A stretch of 64,000 bases of DNA from Catenulispora sp. MAP5-51. GTDB taxonomy: Bacteria > Actinomycetota > Actinomycetes > Streptomycetales > Catenulisporaceae. The notes below the pieces were generated by a model that was given only the letters and a program-made list of their open reading frames with translations, searched no databases and was not told where the DNA came from. A program made the translations under genes and the position numbers. The first letter of the stretch is position 1. Each line of letters starts with the position of its first letter. This document shows positions 35,469 to 43,972 of the stretch, in pieces. The stretch covers positions 62,001 through 126,000 of the forward strand of contig NZ_JBGCCH010000013.1 in the NCBI RefSeq assembly GCF_041261205.1, given 5' to 3'.

Positions 35469-36917
35469 ATGAACCGAACCAGCACACGACGCAGGACGCT
35501 CTGCCGGGCCGGTGCCGTCACCGCCGCCACGGCGCTGGTGATGGCCGCGGCCGCGACCGGTGCCGAAGCCGAGGCCAGAAGGTCGCCGGTCGACGGCGTA
35601 TGGCGGATGGACGGCTACGGAGCGGTCCTGGACGTCGAGGGTGGCACCGTCGCGTCCTACGAGACCACCGCCATCAGCTGCCTGCCGGACTTCACCGGCG
35701 ACCAGGTCGGGGCGAGCGGGCCGCACGGGGCTACGACTTTCGCAGTGGGGACCACGCAGTTCACGCTCCGTCCCGAACAGCACGCGCAGGCGCTCGCGAT
35801 GACGATCCAGGAGTCGGTCGGGACCCGGCACCTCACGCGCCTGCCCACGCTCCCCGCCCGGTGCTCGCAGCCGACCCCCGCCGATCCGCGGACCGTCTTC
35901 GACGTCTTCTGGCAGACCTACCAGGAGAACTATCCGTTCTTCGCCGCGCGCGGCATCAGCGGCATCGACTGGCAGGCCACCGGGAACCGCTTGCGGGCCG
36001 AGATCACCCCGACGACGACCGACGCCCAGCTCTTCCAGATCCTCACCGAAGCCTTCGCCCCGCTAGACGACGCCCACACCGCCCTGACCGACGGCACCAC
36101 GATGGTCTCGCCGTCCCGACCCGGCACCATCGATCCGAGCCGCGCCTACGACCTCTCGATCAAAGCCTTCATCCAGGCCCACGACCTCACCACGCCGCTG
36201 CAGGAATGGGGCCGAGGCCACATCGCCTACGCGAACCTCCCCGGCGGCATCGGCTACCTGCGCCTGTCCTCGTTCGCCGGGTACACCAGTCCCGACGACA
36301 GCGGCGGCTTCTCGGCCGACGAAGCCGAACTCACCAAGGCCCTCGACGCGATCTTCACCCCTGAGCGGACCCAGGGGCCGAACGCCTTGCGCGGCCTGGT
36401 CATCGACGACCGCGTCAACGGCGGCGGCTCCGACGTCCTCGCGTTGGACGTCGTCTCGCGCCTGACCGCGAAGCCGTACACCGCCTACTGGAAGAAGCAC
36501 CGCGACGACCCGGACGATCCGACCGTCTTCAGCAGTCCCCAGCCGATCCGCGTCGCCCCGGCGGACAAACCGGTCTACCGCGGCCCCATCGCGTTGTTGG
36601 CCGGTGGCTCGACGGTGAGCGCAGGTGAGACGTTCGCGCAGGCACTGATGGGCCGCTCCCCCGCCCCGGTCCGCATCGGCGAGAACACGCAGGGCTCGTT
36701 CTCCGACACACTGAACCGGGTCCTGCCCAACGGCTGGGAGTTCGAGCTCCCGAACGAGGAGTATCCGGTCTCGCGCACCGGCCCCACCTTCGACATCACC
36801 GGGATCCCGCCGCAGATCCGGACCCCCGTGTTCCCGCCGGAGGAGATGGCGGCCGGCAAGGACACGGCGTTCACCGAAGCGGTGGCGCTGCTCAGTTGCC
36901 CGAAGGGCGCGGGCTGA
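35469..36917 (+). CDS. Secreted S41 family peptidase
   Basis: A 482-residue exported protein. A signal peptide (RRRTLCRAGAVTAATALVMA, cleaved near residue 34) precedes an N-terminal domain and a C-terminal S41 tail-specific protease domain: FDVFWQTYQENYPFF and ITPTTTDAQLFQILTEAF (helical lead-in), GYLRLSSFAG, LRGLVIDDRVNGGGSDVLAL, and LLAGGSTVSAGETFAQAL, where the Ser would be the nucleophile. No PDZ domain is obvious. An ATG at 35427 is possible, but the signal peptide fits better at 35469. Probable extracytoplasmic processing protease; substrates unknown. Confidence 0.82.
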   Translation: MNRTSTRRRTLCRAGAVTAATALVMAAAATGAEAEARRSPVDGVWRMDGYGAVLDVEGGTVASYETTAISCLPDFTGDQVGASGPHGATTFAVGTTQFTLRPEQHAQALAMTIQESVGTRHLTRLPTLPARCSQPTPADPRTVFDVFWQTYQENYPFFAARGISGIDWQATGNRLRAEITPTTTDAQLFQILTEAFAPLDDAHTALTDGTTMVSPSRPGTIDPSRAYDLSIKAFIQAHDLTTPLQEWGRGHIAYANLPGGIGYLRLSSFAGYTSPDDSGGFSADEAELTKALDAIFTPERTQGPNALRGLVIDDRVNGGGSDVLALDVVSRLTAKPYTAYWKKHRDDPDDPTVFSSPQPIRVAPADKPVYRGPIALLAGGSTVSAGETFAQALMGRSPAPVRIGENTQGSFSDTLNRVLPNGWEFELPNEEYPVSRTGPTFDITGIPPQIRTPVFPPEEMAAGKDTAFTEAVALLSCPKGAG

Positions 36918-36953
36918 GAAACCAAGACCGCGAGTCACGGTCCGCCGGTCAGG

Positions 36954-37607
36954 TCACCGGTTCCAGAGATCGGCGGATGTCAGCCGCCCCGGATCGGCGT
37001 ACAGCTCGGTCCAGTCCAGAACGTCGTCGGCGACGCTCTCCCAGCCGGGGGCGTTCAGGGTGTGGTGACACCCGTCCGGGTATTCGAGGTAGCTGGTGAC
37101 CGCGTCCGACTTCCAATAGCGGCGCGCGGTCGCCTCCACCGACTCCGGCGGCACACTCCGGTCCGCCCCGCTGCCGACCAACAGCAACGGCGCCCGCAAG
37201 GACGAGCGGTAGTCGATCGCCAAGGGATCGGCACGGCGCGACGGCAGCGCGCCGCCGAAGACCCGCACCCGCTTTGTGGGAATCCGGGGCGGATTGACGG
37301 CGACACCCGCCGCGCCGTAGCCGCGATCGAGCAGCATCTGCACGATCACCCCGCCGAAGCAGTGGCCGATCAGCACCGGCGGCTGTGGCACCGTCAACAG
37401 CAGCCGCTCGTAGTAGATGACGACCGACGCGACCTGCTCCCAGTCGCGCGGTCCGAGGCAGTCCTCGGAGGTCGCCAGCGGCACGCCGGTGGCGATGACG
37501 CTGTACCCGCGCGCGGTGTAGCGGGACATCCAGCCCTGCCAGTCCATGGTCGTGACACAGGTACCGCCGATCAGCACGACGGTCTCCGGCTGCGTCGGGG
37601 GCGTCAT
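36954..37607 (-). CDS. Alpha/beta hydrolase with Cys in the nucleophile position
   Basis: A 217-residue protein with an alpha/beta hydrolase pattern: TVVLIGGTCVTTMDW, VLIGHCFGGVIVQMLL (nucleophile elbow), LLLVGSGADRSVPPESV (acid) and a C-terminal YPDGCHHTLNAPGW (histidine). The elbow reads G-H-C-F-G-G (TGC codon) where lipases and esterases usually have Ser, as in dienelactone hydrolases. The ATG shares one base with the whiB stop, so it is coupled to whiB. It could be a Cys hydrolase or have reduced activity; substrate unknown. Confidence 0.8.
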   Translation of the reverse strand: MTPPTQPETVVLIGGTCVTTMDWQGWMSRYTARGYSVIATGVPLATSEDCLGPRDWEQVASVVIYYERLLLTVPQPPVLIGHCFGGVIVQMLLDRGYGAAGVAVNPPRIPTKRVRVFGGALPSRRADPLAIDYRSSLRAPLLLVGSGADRSVPPESVEATARRYWKSDAVTSYLEYPDGCHHTLNAPGWESVADDVLDWTELYADPGRLTSADLWNR

Positions 37608-37957
37608 CACGCGGCCTCGGCCTGCGAGGCGGCGGACTCCCGGGCCCGGCCCGCCGCGATGTCGACGCGCGACAGGCCGCCGCGCGGCCGGCGCAGCTGC
37701 GCGATGCGCTCCTGGCTGGTCGTGCCGCCCCAGATGCCGTGTTCCTCGCCGACGGCCAGCGCGAAGCGCGCGCACTCCTCGCGCACCGGGCAGGTGTCGC
37801 ACACCGCCCGGGCGAGCCGTTCCCGCTCGCGCCGGGCGAACCCGCGCTCGCCGGACGGCGAGAAGAACCGTGCACTGTCGGAATCCCGGCAGGCGGCGGA
37901 CTCCTGCCATTCCCACAACGCGGCTATCGGCCGCAGCCCCGAACCGTTCATGGTCAT
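37607..37957 (-). CDS. WhiB-family iron-sulfur transcription factor
   Basis: A 116-residue Wbl protein. The cluster ligands are visible in SAACRDSD and CDTCPVREEC, giving the C...CxxC...C pattern; HGIWGGTTSQER is the beta-turn motif, and a basic C-terminal tail (QLRRPRGG) contacts DNA. GAGGGG precedes tandem ATGs at 37957 and 37951. Wbl proteins bind sigma-A and respond to redox or nitric oxide. It heads a two-gene operon with the hydrolase. Confidence 0.92.
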   Translation of the reverse strand: MTMNGSGLRPIAALWEWQESAACRDSDSARFFSPSGERGFARRERERLARAVCDTCPVREECARFALAVGEEHGIWGGTTSQERIAQLRRPRGGLSRVDIAAGRARESAASQAEAA

Positions 37958-38146
37958 GATCCCCTCTCCGCTGTCACCGCGAGGTGTCGTGGCTCTCCCA
38001 CGTATGGATCATGCTAGGAAGCGGCAGGTGGGCCTGGCTTCCGTCATATGACTCGTGATGATTCGGCAGATGGCCGGCGGCCGGGGGCCCGGCACGGGCC
38101 CGTCTCACGCCCGGCTCAGTCATTCGACCGTCAGTGAAACGTCACG

Positions 38147-38696
38147 ATGGACGACTTCCGCGCGCAGGTCGAGGCGGTCTTCTACGGCACGGTCCTGGTC
38201 ACCAAGGCGGTCCTGCCGATCCTGCGCGCGCAGGGCTCGGGCCACATCATCCAGGTGACTTCGGTGGGAGGCCGCATCACCGCGCCGGGTATGAGCGCGT
38301 ATCAGAGCGCGAAGTGGGCTGTGGAGGGCTTCTCCGGCGTGCTGGCCAAGGAGGCCGGCCCGCTGGGCATCAAGGTGACGCTGGCCGAGCCCGGCGCCAT
38401 GCGCACCGACTCGGGCGGCAGCTCCATGGACATCCCCGAGTTCGACCCGGCTTATCAGGGCACTGCCGGCGCGTTGGAGGACCTACGTGCGTTCCCGCAC
38501 CGGCAAGGAGCCCATCGACCCGGTCAAGGCGGCCAAGGCGCTGCTGACCATCGCCGGGGAGCCGGAGCCGCCGCTGCACCTGCTGCTCGGACGCGACGCG
38601 CAGAGACTCACGGCGCAGGCGCTCCAGGACGCCGCCGCCGAGGACGAGCGCTGGGCCCACATCGGGGCGAACGTCGACTTCCCCGAAGGCGAGTAG
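38147..38696 (+). pseudogene. Short-chain dehydrogenase remnant, 5' truncated and frameshifted
   Basis: The frame from 38147 gives the C-terminal two-thirds of an SDR: VLVTKAVLPILRAQGSGHII, the catalytic QVTSVGG serine, MSAYQSAKWAVEGFSGVLAK (YxxxK) and KVTLAEPGAMRTD. The nucleotide-binding N-terminus (TGxxxGxG) is missing. Near 38484 the frame breaks: removing one base restores ...GALED-YVRSRTGKEPIDPVKAAK and runs on to the TAG at 38694-38696. The truncation alone makes it non-functional, so the frameshift is unlikely to be only a sequencing error. Confidence 0.8.
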
Positions 38697-38734
38697 GGCG
38701 TCGGCCGGCGCCGGTCGGCGTCGGCCCACCTCAC

Positions 38735-38917
38735 ACCGACAGCACCGGCGACATCGCGTCCGCGCTGAAGGAGTACGACGCGGATCGCCGTGCGCGCTAC
38801 GAAGGCGTCCGCGAGCACTCACGCGCCGTCGAGAGCGCCGACGACGCACCTTCCTACGCCGAGCGCTACGCGGCCTTCAGCCACTGGATGCTCACCGAGG
38901 CTCCGGGACGCGGCTGA
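38735..38917 (+). pseudogene. C-terminal fragment of a flavin-dependent monooxygenase-like protein
   Basis: About 60 residues (GDIASALKEYDADRRARYEG, SYAERYAAFSHWMLTEAP) resemble the end of FAD-dependent monooxygenases, where D-x-x-A-L-x-x-Y-x-x-x-R-R is common. There is no start, no FAD domain, and the frame follows straight on from the SDR remnant. Its last 26 bp overlap the end of the opposite-strand CMD gene. Confidence 0.45.
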
Positions 38918-39464
38918 AGCGCGCGGCTCCCGGTTCCAGCGGAAGTCTGGCGGCGCGGGCCGTGAAGCTGATGGCGTGGTACCAGCCGCAGACCATCAGC
39001 AGATCGAGCATCTGCTCGTCGGTGAACTCCGCGGCGAGCCGGGCCCAGAGCGCGTCGTCGATGTCGTTGGCGTCGTGCAGGGCGTCCGCCGCGTCGAGGA
39101 GCAGGCGGTCGCGCTCGCCGGTCCAGCAGGGATCGGCGCCGGTGCCCGTGGTGAGGGACGTGATCTGGTCGGCGGTGAGCGCGGCGCGGTCGGCGAAGTG
39201 GGCGATGTGCACGCCCCACTCGTATTCGCAGCCGCAGCGGGCGCAGGTGCGGTCGATGAGGATCTCGCGGTCGCGCAGGCTCAGGCTGAGGCGGCGGCTG
39301 AGGACGTAGCCGCCCCAGCCGTTGAGCGCCTCAGCGAGCGGGAGGCTGCGGGCATAGGTGCGGAACAGCGCGATCGGCTCCTGGCCGCCGGGCATCATGC
39401 GCCGCAACAGATCCGCGGCCTGGTCGGAGTACGGCGGGGAAAGCGGTGGGATCCGGGCGGCCAT
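38892..39464 (-). CDS. Carboxymuconolactone decarboxylase / AhpD-like protein
   Basis: A 190-residue alpha-helical protein of the CMD family. The motif DRTCARCGCEYEWGVHIAHF carries the ExxCxxC...H-type residues used in AhpD-like peroxidase or thiol chemistry. LTADQITSL, LLDAADALHDANDIDDALWA and FTDEQMLDLLMVCGWYHAIS complete the family pattern. It is divergent from the HxlR regulator and shares its operator region, so it is the probable target of that regulator. Confidence 0.85.
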   Translation of the reverse strand: MAARIPPLSPPYSDQAADLLRRMMPGGQEPIALFRTYARSLPLAEALNGWGGYVLSRRLSLSLRDREILIDRTCARCGCEYEWGVHIAHFADRAALTADQITSLTTGTGADPCWTGERDRLLLDAADALHDANDIDDALWARLAAEFTDEQMLDLLMVCGWYHAISFTARAARLPLEPGAARFSRVPEPR

Positions 39465-39510
39465 GGTGGTCGGCTCCCTTCGGGGCTCGGGAATCGGGGC
39501 TCCACAGAGA

Positions 39511-39566
39511 GTGCTTCTGTTTTAGAAGCACCGGCCTCGAGAGTAGTGTTTCTGATTCCGAAGCGC
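39511..39566. promoter_or_regulatory. Paired inverted repeats in the CMD/hxlR divergent promoter
   Basis: GTGCTTCTgttttAGAAGCAC (39511-39531) has perfect 8-bp arms. A second, weaker site with the same layout, GTGTTTCTgattcCGAAGCGC, lies at 39546-39566, 35 bp further on. Likely the HxlR operator. Confidence 0.7.
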
Positions 39567-39613
39567 CACCCCCGGCCTCACCCACTCGCGAGTTCGTGAA
39601 AGGACCATCCCGC

Positions 39614-39967
39614 ATGACCGACGCGCCATCCGGCACTCCGCGCCCCGGCCGCCCGGTCCGCGGCTCGTCCACCGGCCGCCCGCTCATGGCCGCGCTCGAC
39701 CTCTTCGGCCGGCGCTGGGTACTGCGCATCATCTGGGAGCTGCGCGAGGAAGCGTTGGGCTTCCGGCCTTTGCAGCAAAGGTGCGACGGCATGTCGTCGA
39801 GCGTCCTGCACCAGCGCCTGACCGAGCTGCAGGAGAGCCTGCTCGTCGAGCGCGACGCCGCCGGGGCCTACCGGCTCACGGCGCTCGGCGAGGAGGCACG
39901 CGACCAGTTGGGCGGCCTGGTCCGCTGGTCCGAACGCTGGGCGGAGGCGTTGGAAGCCGGGGAATGA
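39614..39967 (+). CDS. HxlR-family transcriptional regulator
   Basis: A 117-residue winged-helix regulator. RPLMAALDLFGRRWVLRIIW is the family hallmark, followed by GFRPLQQRCDGMSSSVLHQR (recognition region), ELQESLLVERDAAGAYRLTA (wing) and a dimerising C-terminal helix. AAAGGA precedes the ATG; the upstream open frame is not homologous. HxlR proteins sense aldehydes, quinones or redox signals and usually control the divergent gene, here the CMD-family protein. Confidence 0.9.
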   Translation: MTDAPSGTPRPGRPVRGSSTGRPLMAALDLFGRRWVLRIIWELREEALGFRPLQQRCDGMSSSVLHQRLTELQESLLVERDAAGAYRLTALGEEARDQLGGLVRWSERWAEALEAGE

Positions 39968-40059
39968 CTCTGCCGGGGAATAACTCTGTTTCCGACGCGA
40001 AAGCCGCGTCATGAACCGGCGATCCGGCCGTCTCTTCTTTCATGAAGGAACCCCGCTAC

Positions 40060-40386
40060 ATGGTTCGGCTGGCCTTTCGCGTCCGCGCTGACACCGTCCC
40101 TCGCATCGGCTATCTCTTCCCGGCCGCGTACTTCTCCACCGGGGAGCACGCGGAGCGGTTCGGGATGTGCCTGTGGGCCACGCGGCATCGCGATGTCGTG
40201 GCCCTGCACGTGTATCCGCCGGTGAACGGCCGCAGCCTCGCGGCGGACGGCTGGTCGATCGCCGAGCCGGTGCACGTCGACTGCGGGTCGCTGCCGCGCC
40301 GCCGGGTTCCGGCCATCGCCGTGGCGCCCGGCGGCGCGATGTGGTTGCAAGGAGCCGATCAGCCGTGGTGGATGGCCAAGGCGTAG
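40060..40386 (+). CDS. Small hypothetical protein
   Basis: A 108-residue frame with ordinary codon bias (VRLAFRVRADTVPRIGYLFP, ERFGMCLWATRHRDVVALHV, DCGSLPRRRVPAIAVAPGGA). I do not recognise a family; no signal peptide, membrane helix or catalytic motif is seen. AAGGAA lies 11 bp before the ATG at 40060; an ATG at 40042 has no ribosome site. Its 3' end overlaps the end of the alginate lyase gene by 28 bp on the opposite strand. Confidence 0.5.
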   Translation: MVRLAFRVRADTVPRIGYLFPAAYFSTGEHAERFGMCLWATRHRDVVALHVYPPVNGRSLAADGWSIAEPVHVDCGSLPRRRVPAIAVAPGGAMWLQGADQPWWMAKA

Positions 40387-41657
40387 AACCCGACCTTGGC
40401 ACCGACGCTTGCGTCGCTGCCGGAACTCTGGTCGTAGTCACCGGCCTTGAAGTACATGCCGTAGCCGTTGAACGTGGAGGACGCGGTCCAGGTCTGGGCC
40501 GCGCCGCCGTTGAGCGACAGGCTGATGGTGCTGCCGCTCAGGCCGATCACGTAGCTCCACTGCGTGCCCACCGGCACGTTGCCGACCTTGTAGAGCACCT
40601 CGTTGCCGCCGGCCGGGGTCTGCTCGATGGCCATCTTGATGTCGCCGTTGGCGTAGGAGAACAGCTCCAGCAGCGGCTTGGTGGAGCCGCCGGAGCCGAG
40701 GTGGATCTGGCCGACGCAGACGTGGTCGGGCACCTGCGTGACCTTCAGCGTGGCGCTGAGGGTGTTGGTGGTGCCCGCGGCGAACCAGTTCGCCGCCGCG
40801 CCGCTGGAGTCCATCTCGCGCAGTTCCGAGCGCGAGTAGTTGGAGTTCGGGGTGGTGACGCCGTTCTCGGGGTCCCAGAACGTCATCGCGCCGTCGTTCG
40901 AGTCGGTGTAGAAGTACGAATCCTGATAGCCGTTCGCCCCTTCGAGCTGCGACGGCAGGATCGTGGTGGGCGAGCCCGGCGAGCCCGTCGGCTCCTGCAG
41001 CTCCCACAGCGACAGGTCGAAGTTGCCGCCGGGCGCGACCGAGGTGTTCAGGCCCCCGCCGCCGGTGCTGCCGCCGGAGGGCAGCGTCCACTGCTGGTTC
41101 GCGGTGCCGGTGCAGCTCCATATCTGGACCTGCGTACCGGAGCCGCCGTAGCCGGTGTCGTCCAGGCACTTGCCGGAGTTCGGGTTCAGCAGTTCGCCAT
41201 TGGACTGCGGGACCCACTTCTGGGCACCGGTGCCGTTGCAGTCGTAGAGGTCGACGAGCGTGCCGTTGGCGGTGCCGGCGGACTTCACGTCCAGGCACTT
41301 GCCGAACACCTGCAAGGTGTCGCCGGTGCTGTCCACACTCCACTGCTGCGCGCTGGTGCCGTTGCAGGAGTAGACCTGCACCGGATTGAGGTTGGTGGTC
41401 ACCGCGCCACGGTCGTCCAGGCACAGCCCCTGGTACCCGGTGACCTGGCCGGTAGCGTTTCCGGCGGAGGCCGGAGCGGCCAGCACCAGGCTCGTCCCGG
41501 CGATGGTCAGCACCGCGCCGAGCGTCCCGGCGGCGAAGGATCTGGCCGGCCGGCGCCGCGTGGGGGCGGCGGCCGTCGGCCTGCTCTGGTGGTGCGGGCG
41601 CGACGGATTGCCTCGCGCCCTGTGGGGCAATCTGGGCATTCTTGTCATTCTGGTCAT
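40359..41657 (-). CDS. Secreted PL7 alginate lyase with ricin-type lectin domain
   Basis: A 432-residue exported enzyme. A long Arg/Pro-rich Tat- or Sec-type leader precedes GAVLTIAGTSLVLAAPASAG. A ricin B/CBM13 trefoil (about 66-210; QxW repeats such as GTSAQQWSV, GTGAQKWVP and GTANQQWTLP) leads to a PL7 domain with all three signature blocks: SRSELREM (about 280), VGQIHLG (about 319) and YFKAGDYDQS (about 403). It cleaves alginate by beta-elimination. AGGGAG sets the start at 41657. The inverted repeat upstream is its likely operator. Confidence 0.93.
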   Translation of the reverse strand: MTRMTRMPRLPHRARGNPSRPHHQSRPTAAAPTRRRPARSFAAGTLGAVLTIAGTSLVLAAPASAGNATGQVTGYQGLCLDDRGAVTTNLNPVQVYSCNGTSAQQWSVDSTGDTLQVFGKCLDVKSAGTANGTLVDLYDCNGTGAQKWVPQSNGELLNPNSGKCLDDTGYGGSGTQVQIWSCTGTANQQWTLPSGGSTGGGGLNTSVAPGGNFDLSLWELQEPTGSPGSPTTILPSQLEGANGYQDSYFYTDSNDGAMTFWDPENGVTTPNSNYSRSELREMDSSGAAANWFAAGTTNTLSATLKVTQVPDHVCVGQIHLGSGGSTKPLLELFSYANGDIKMAIEQTPAGGNEVLYKVGNVPVGTQWSYVIGLSGSTISLSLNGGAAQTWTASSTFNGYGMYFKAGDYDQSSGSDASVGAKVGFYALAIHHG

Positions 41658-41732
41658 TGCGGAACTCCCTTTCCGAGCCAGTGCCTGTGCAGAGGTGGGG
41701 TGCCCGAGCAAGAAAGGTGTCGTGCGAATGAA

Positions 41733-41765
41733 TTCACATACATGAACAATCAATATGTAGGTGAA
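41733..41765. promoter_or_regulatory. Inverted repeat upstream of the alginate lyase gene
   Basis: TTCACATACAT (41733-41743) and ATGTAGGTGAA (41755-41765) match as an inverted repeat in 10 of 11 positions with an 11-bp spacer, in an unusually AT-rich patch. Likely promoter/operator of the lyase gene. Confidence 0.5.
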
Positions 41766-41927
41766 CGGCGCACACGATAAGAGACGCCGGCAGCCTCGTC
41801 AATGCCCTGAACCAGAGTCGGCGGCGAGCGGCCCCGCCGTAACCCGTGCGGCCCAGTCCCGGCTTGCGTGCCGCGCCCGCGGGGCAGCAGTGCGGGCAAC
41901 CACACTCATCCGTCAGCGGGAGCCCAG

Positions 41928-42362
41928 GTGAACGGTCGCGTCGGCAAACATCGCAATATCCTGCTGGTCTGGTTCGTCTGGCCGCTGATCACGCTGGGGA
42001 TCTACCACCTGGTCTGGTACTACAAGATCAACCGGGAGGCGAAGGACTTCGACCGGCGGATCGAGGTCAGCCCGGCGGTGGCGGTGTGCGCGATCCTGTT
42101 CGGATGGATCATCATCGTCCCGCCGTTCATCTCGGTCTACCGGACCGGGGGCCGGATCGCCGCGATGCAGCGGGCCGCGGGGCTGCCGGGGAGTTGCAGC
42201 GGCCTGATCGGGCTGATCCTGGTCTTCTTCGCCGGGTTGCAGTCGCTGTACTACCAGCACGAGCTGAACCGCATCTGGAAGCACTACGGCGATCCGGAGG
42301 AGGGAACGGTGGTGCCGCTGGCGGTGGCGCCCGGGCCCACGGATGCCGACCCGTTGATGTGA
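41928..42362 (+). CDS. DUF4234 membrane protein
   Basis: A 144-residue protein with a DUF4234 pattern: NILLVWFVWPLITLGIYHLV, WYYKINREAKDFDRRIEVSP, then two further hydrophobic segments and LYYQHELNRIWKHYG. Three membrane helices are likely. The GTG start has GGGAG upstream. Function unknown; a single-gene unit on the + strand before a quinone oxidoreductase. Confidence 0.75.
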   Translation: MNGRVGKHRNILLVWFVWPLITLGIYHLVWYYKINREAKDFDRRIEVSPAVAVCAILFGWIIIVPPFISVYRTGGRIAAMQRAAGLPGSCSGLIGLILVFFAGLQSLYYQHELNRIWKHYGDPEEGTVVPLAVAPGPTDADPLM

Positions 42363-42459
42363 CGGGGGGGCCGAGCCCGGCTGCCGGAGCCTGGTGGTGC
42401 CAAGCCCAGCATGAACTGGCACTCCTGTCGCCGGCGGTCCCCTTGCCAGACTGATCGTC

Positions 42460-43554
42460 ATGAGCAATGAGCGAATCGCGATTGATGAACGAGCACGGAT
42501 TGTTGAACATGCACAGATGAAGGCCGTCGTCATCCCCGAGTTCGGGGAGGCCGAGGTGTTGCGCGAGGTGGCGACCGGCGTTCCCGAGCCCGGCGCCGGG
42601 CAGGTGTCGATCGACGTGGCGTACGCCGGCGCCAACTTCGCCGAGGTCCTGTACCGGCGCGGCGTGGTGGACGTGCCGCTGCCGTTCGTGCCCGGCATCG
42701 AAGTGTCCGGGCGGGTGCGCGCGATCGGAGCCGGGGTCAGCGGGCTGACGGTCGGCCAGCCGGTGGCCGCGCTGACGATCGTCGACAGCGGCGGGTACGC
42801 CGAGGTGGCTGTCACGTCCGCCGACCTCGTGGCACCGCTCCCCGACGACTCCAGCTCCGGTTCCAGCCCAGACTCCGGTTCCAGCCCAGACTCCGGTTCC
42901 AGCCCAGACTCCGGCGCCGGCTCCGGCCTCGACCTGGCCACCGCCGCCGCGCTCCCCTCCAACAGCACCACGGCCTTCCTCGTCCTGGACCAGATCGCAA
43001 GGCTCGCCCCCGGAGAGAGCGTGCTCGTCCACGCCGCCGCCGGCGGGGTCGGCAGCCAGCTCGGCCAGGTCGCGCGGCTGCTCGGCGCGGGCCGCGTGGT
43101 CGGGACGGTCGGCAGCGCGGCGAAGATCGAGGCGGCCCGCGCCTTCGGCTACGACGAGGTGATCCTGCGCGACGATCTCGCGACGGCCGGGCAGTTCGAC
43201 GTCGTCGTGGACATGGTCGGCGGCCCCGCGCGCCAGGGCAGTCTGGACCGCCTCGCGCCGCTGGGGCGCCTGGTGGTCATGGGCAACGCCTCGGGGGCGG
43301 AGGACGTCGGCATCGCCGCGAACGAACTCTGGTTCAGCAACAAGACCGTCTCCGGCTTCAACCTCGCCGCGTACTCGGCCGTGCACCCCGACCGGGCCGG
43401 CCAGGCCCTGCGGCGCGCGGTCCAGGCCGCGAGCGCGGGTGCGCTGCGGGTGCAGGTGGAGACGGTGCCGCTGGCGCAGGTCGTCGAGACACACCGGCGG
43501 ATCGAGTCCGGCGCGACGACGGGCAAGCTGGTGCTGGACGTGGCAGGCTCCTGA
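42460..43554 (+). CDS. MDR-superfamily NADPH:quinone oxidoreductase
   Basis: A 364-residue (or 345 from ATG 42517) enzyme. GroES-like domain: VSIDVAYAGANFAEVLYRRG, FVPGIEVSGRVRAIGAGVSG. Rossmann domain: VLVHAAAGGVGSQLGQVARL. C-terminal QVVETHRRIESGATTGKLVL. No zinc ligands, so quinone oxidoreductase type. An insertion of serine-proline-aspartate-glycine repeats (about residues 128-150) interrupts the conserved core between the catalytic and cofactor domains. Homology starts at MKAVVIPEFGE, so the 19 N-terminal residues are uncertain. Confidence 0.85.
   Translation: MSNERIAIDERARIVEHAQMKAVVIPEFGEAEVLREVATGVPEPGAGQVSIDVAYAGANFAEVLYRRGVVDVPLPFVPGIEVSGRVRAIGAGVSGLTVGQPVAALTIVDSGGYAEVAVTSADLVAPLPDDSSSGSSPDSGSSPDSGSSPDSGAGSGLDLATAAALPSNSTTAFLVLDQIARLAPGESVLVHAAAGGVGSQLGQVARLLGAGRVVGTVGSAAKIEAARAFGYDEVILRDDLATAGQFDVVVDMVGGPARQGSLDRLAPLGRLVVMGNASGAEDVGIAANELWFSNKTVSGFNLAAYSAVHPDRAGQALRRAVQAASAGALRVQVETVPLAQVVETHRRIESGATTGKLVLDVAGS
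42845..42915 (+). repeat. 18-bp tandem repeat inside the quinone oxidoreductase gene
   Basis: About three and a half copies of gactccggttccagccca encode SPDSGS repeats in frame, inserted in an otherwise conserved enzyme. Confidence 0.9.
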
Positions 43555-43582
43555 GCTCCGGACAACCTCCCCGGCAGCCCCC

Positions 43583-43970
43583 TCAACCGAGCGCCGGCGG
43601 TTCCCACAGGGCGTACTTGACCATCGCCTTCACCGCCGCGGACGAAGGGGTGATCCGGATCCCGGCGTTGCGGAGCGCCACAGCGAAGCGGCCCTGGAGC
43701 TGCTGGCCGATCCGGCCGGTCTGACGGGCCGCACCGACCACCGCCTGGGTACGGGGACGGCGTTCGCGGTCGAAGCGGATCAGGGCTTCGTCGATCGTCG
43801 CCTCCGAACCCAGATATGCGGCGAGGCACACTGCGTCCTCCAACGCTTGGGAGGCACCCTGACCGAGGTGAGGGGTCATGGCGTGGGCCGCGTCACCGAC
43901 GAGCACCACGCGGTCGGCGACGTAAGCGGGCAGCGGAGTCCGCAGTTCGTAGACGTCGTGGTGTCCCCAC
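43583..43970 (-). pseudogene. C-terminal fragment of a FAD-dependent monooxygenase
   Basis: The minus strand encodes DVYELRTPLPAYVADRVVLV, then GDAAHAMTPHLGQGASQALE (the GD motif that closes the FAD site), DAVCLAAYL, ALIRFDRERRPRTQAVVGAA and a short terminal helix region. About 130 residues remain of a family of about 390. The N-terminal FAD-binding part is gone, and the break coincides with the operator of the divergent TetR gene, so the lost segment was probably replaced or deleted when that promoter region formed. Confidence 0.75.
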
Positions 43971-43972
43971 CC

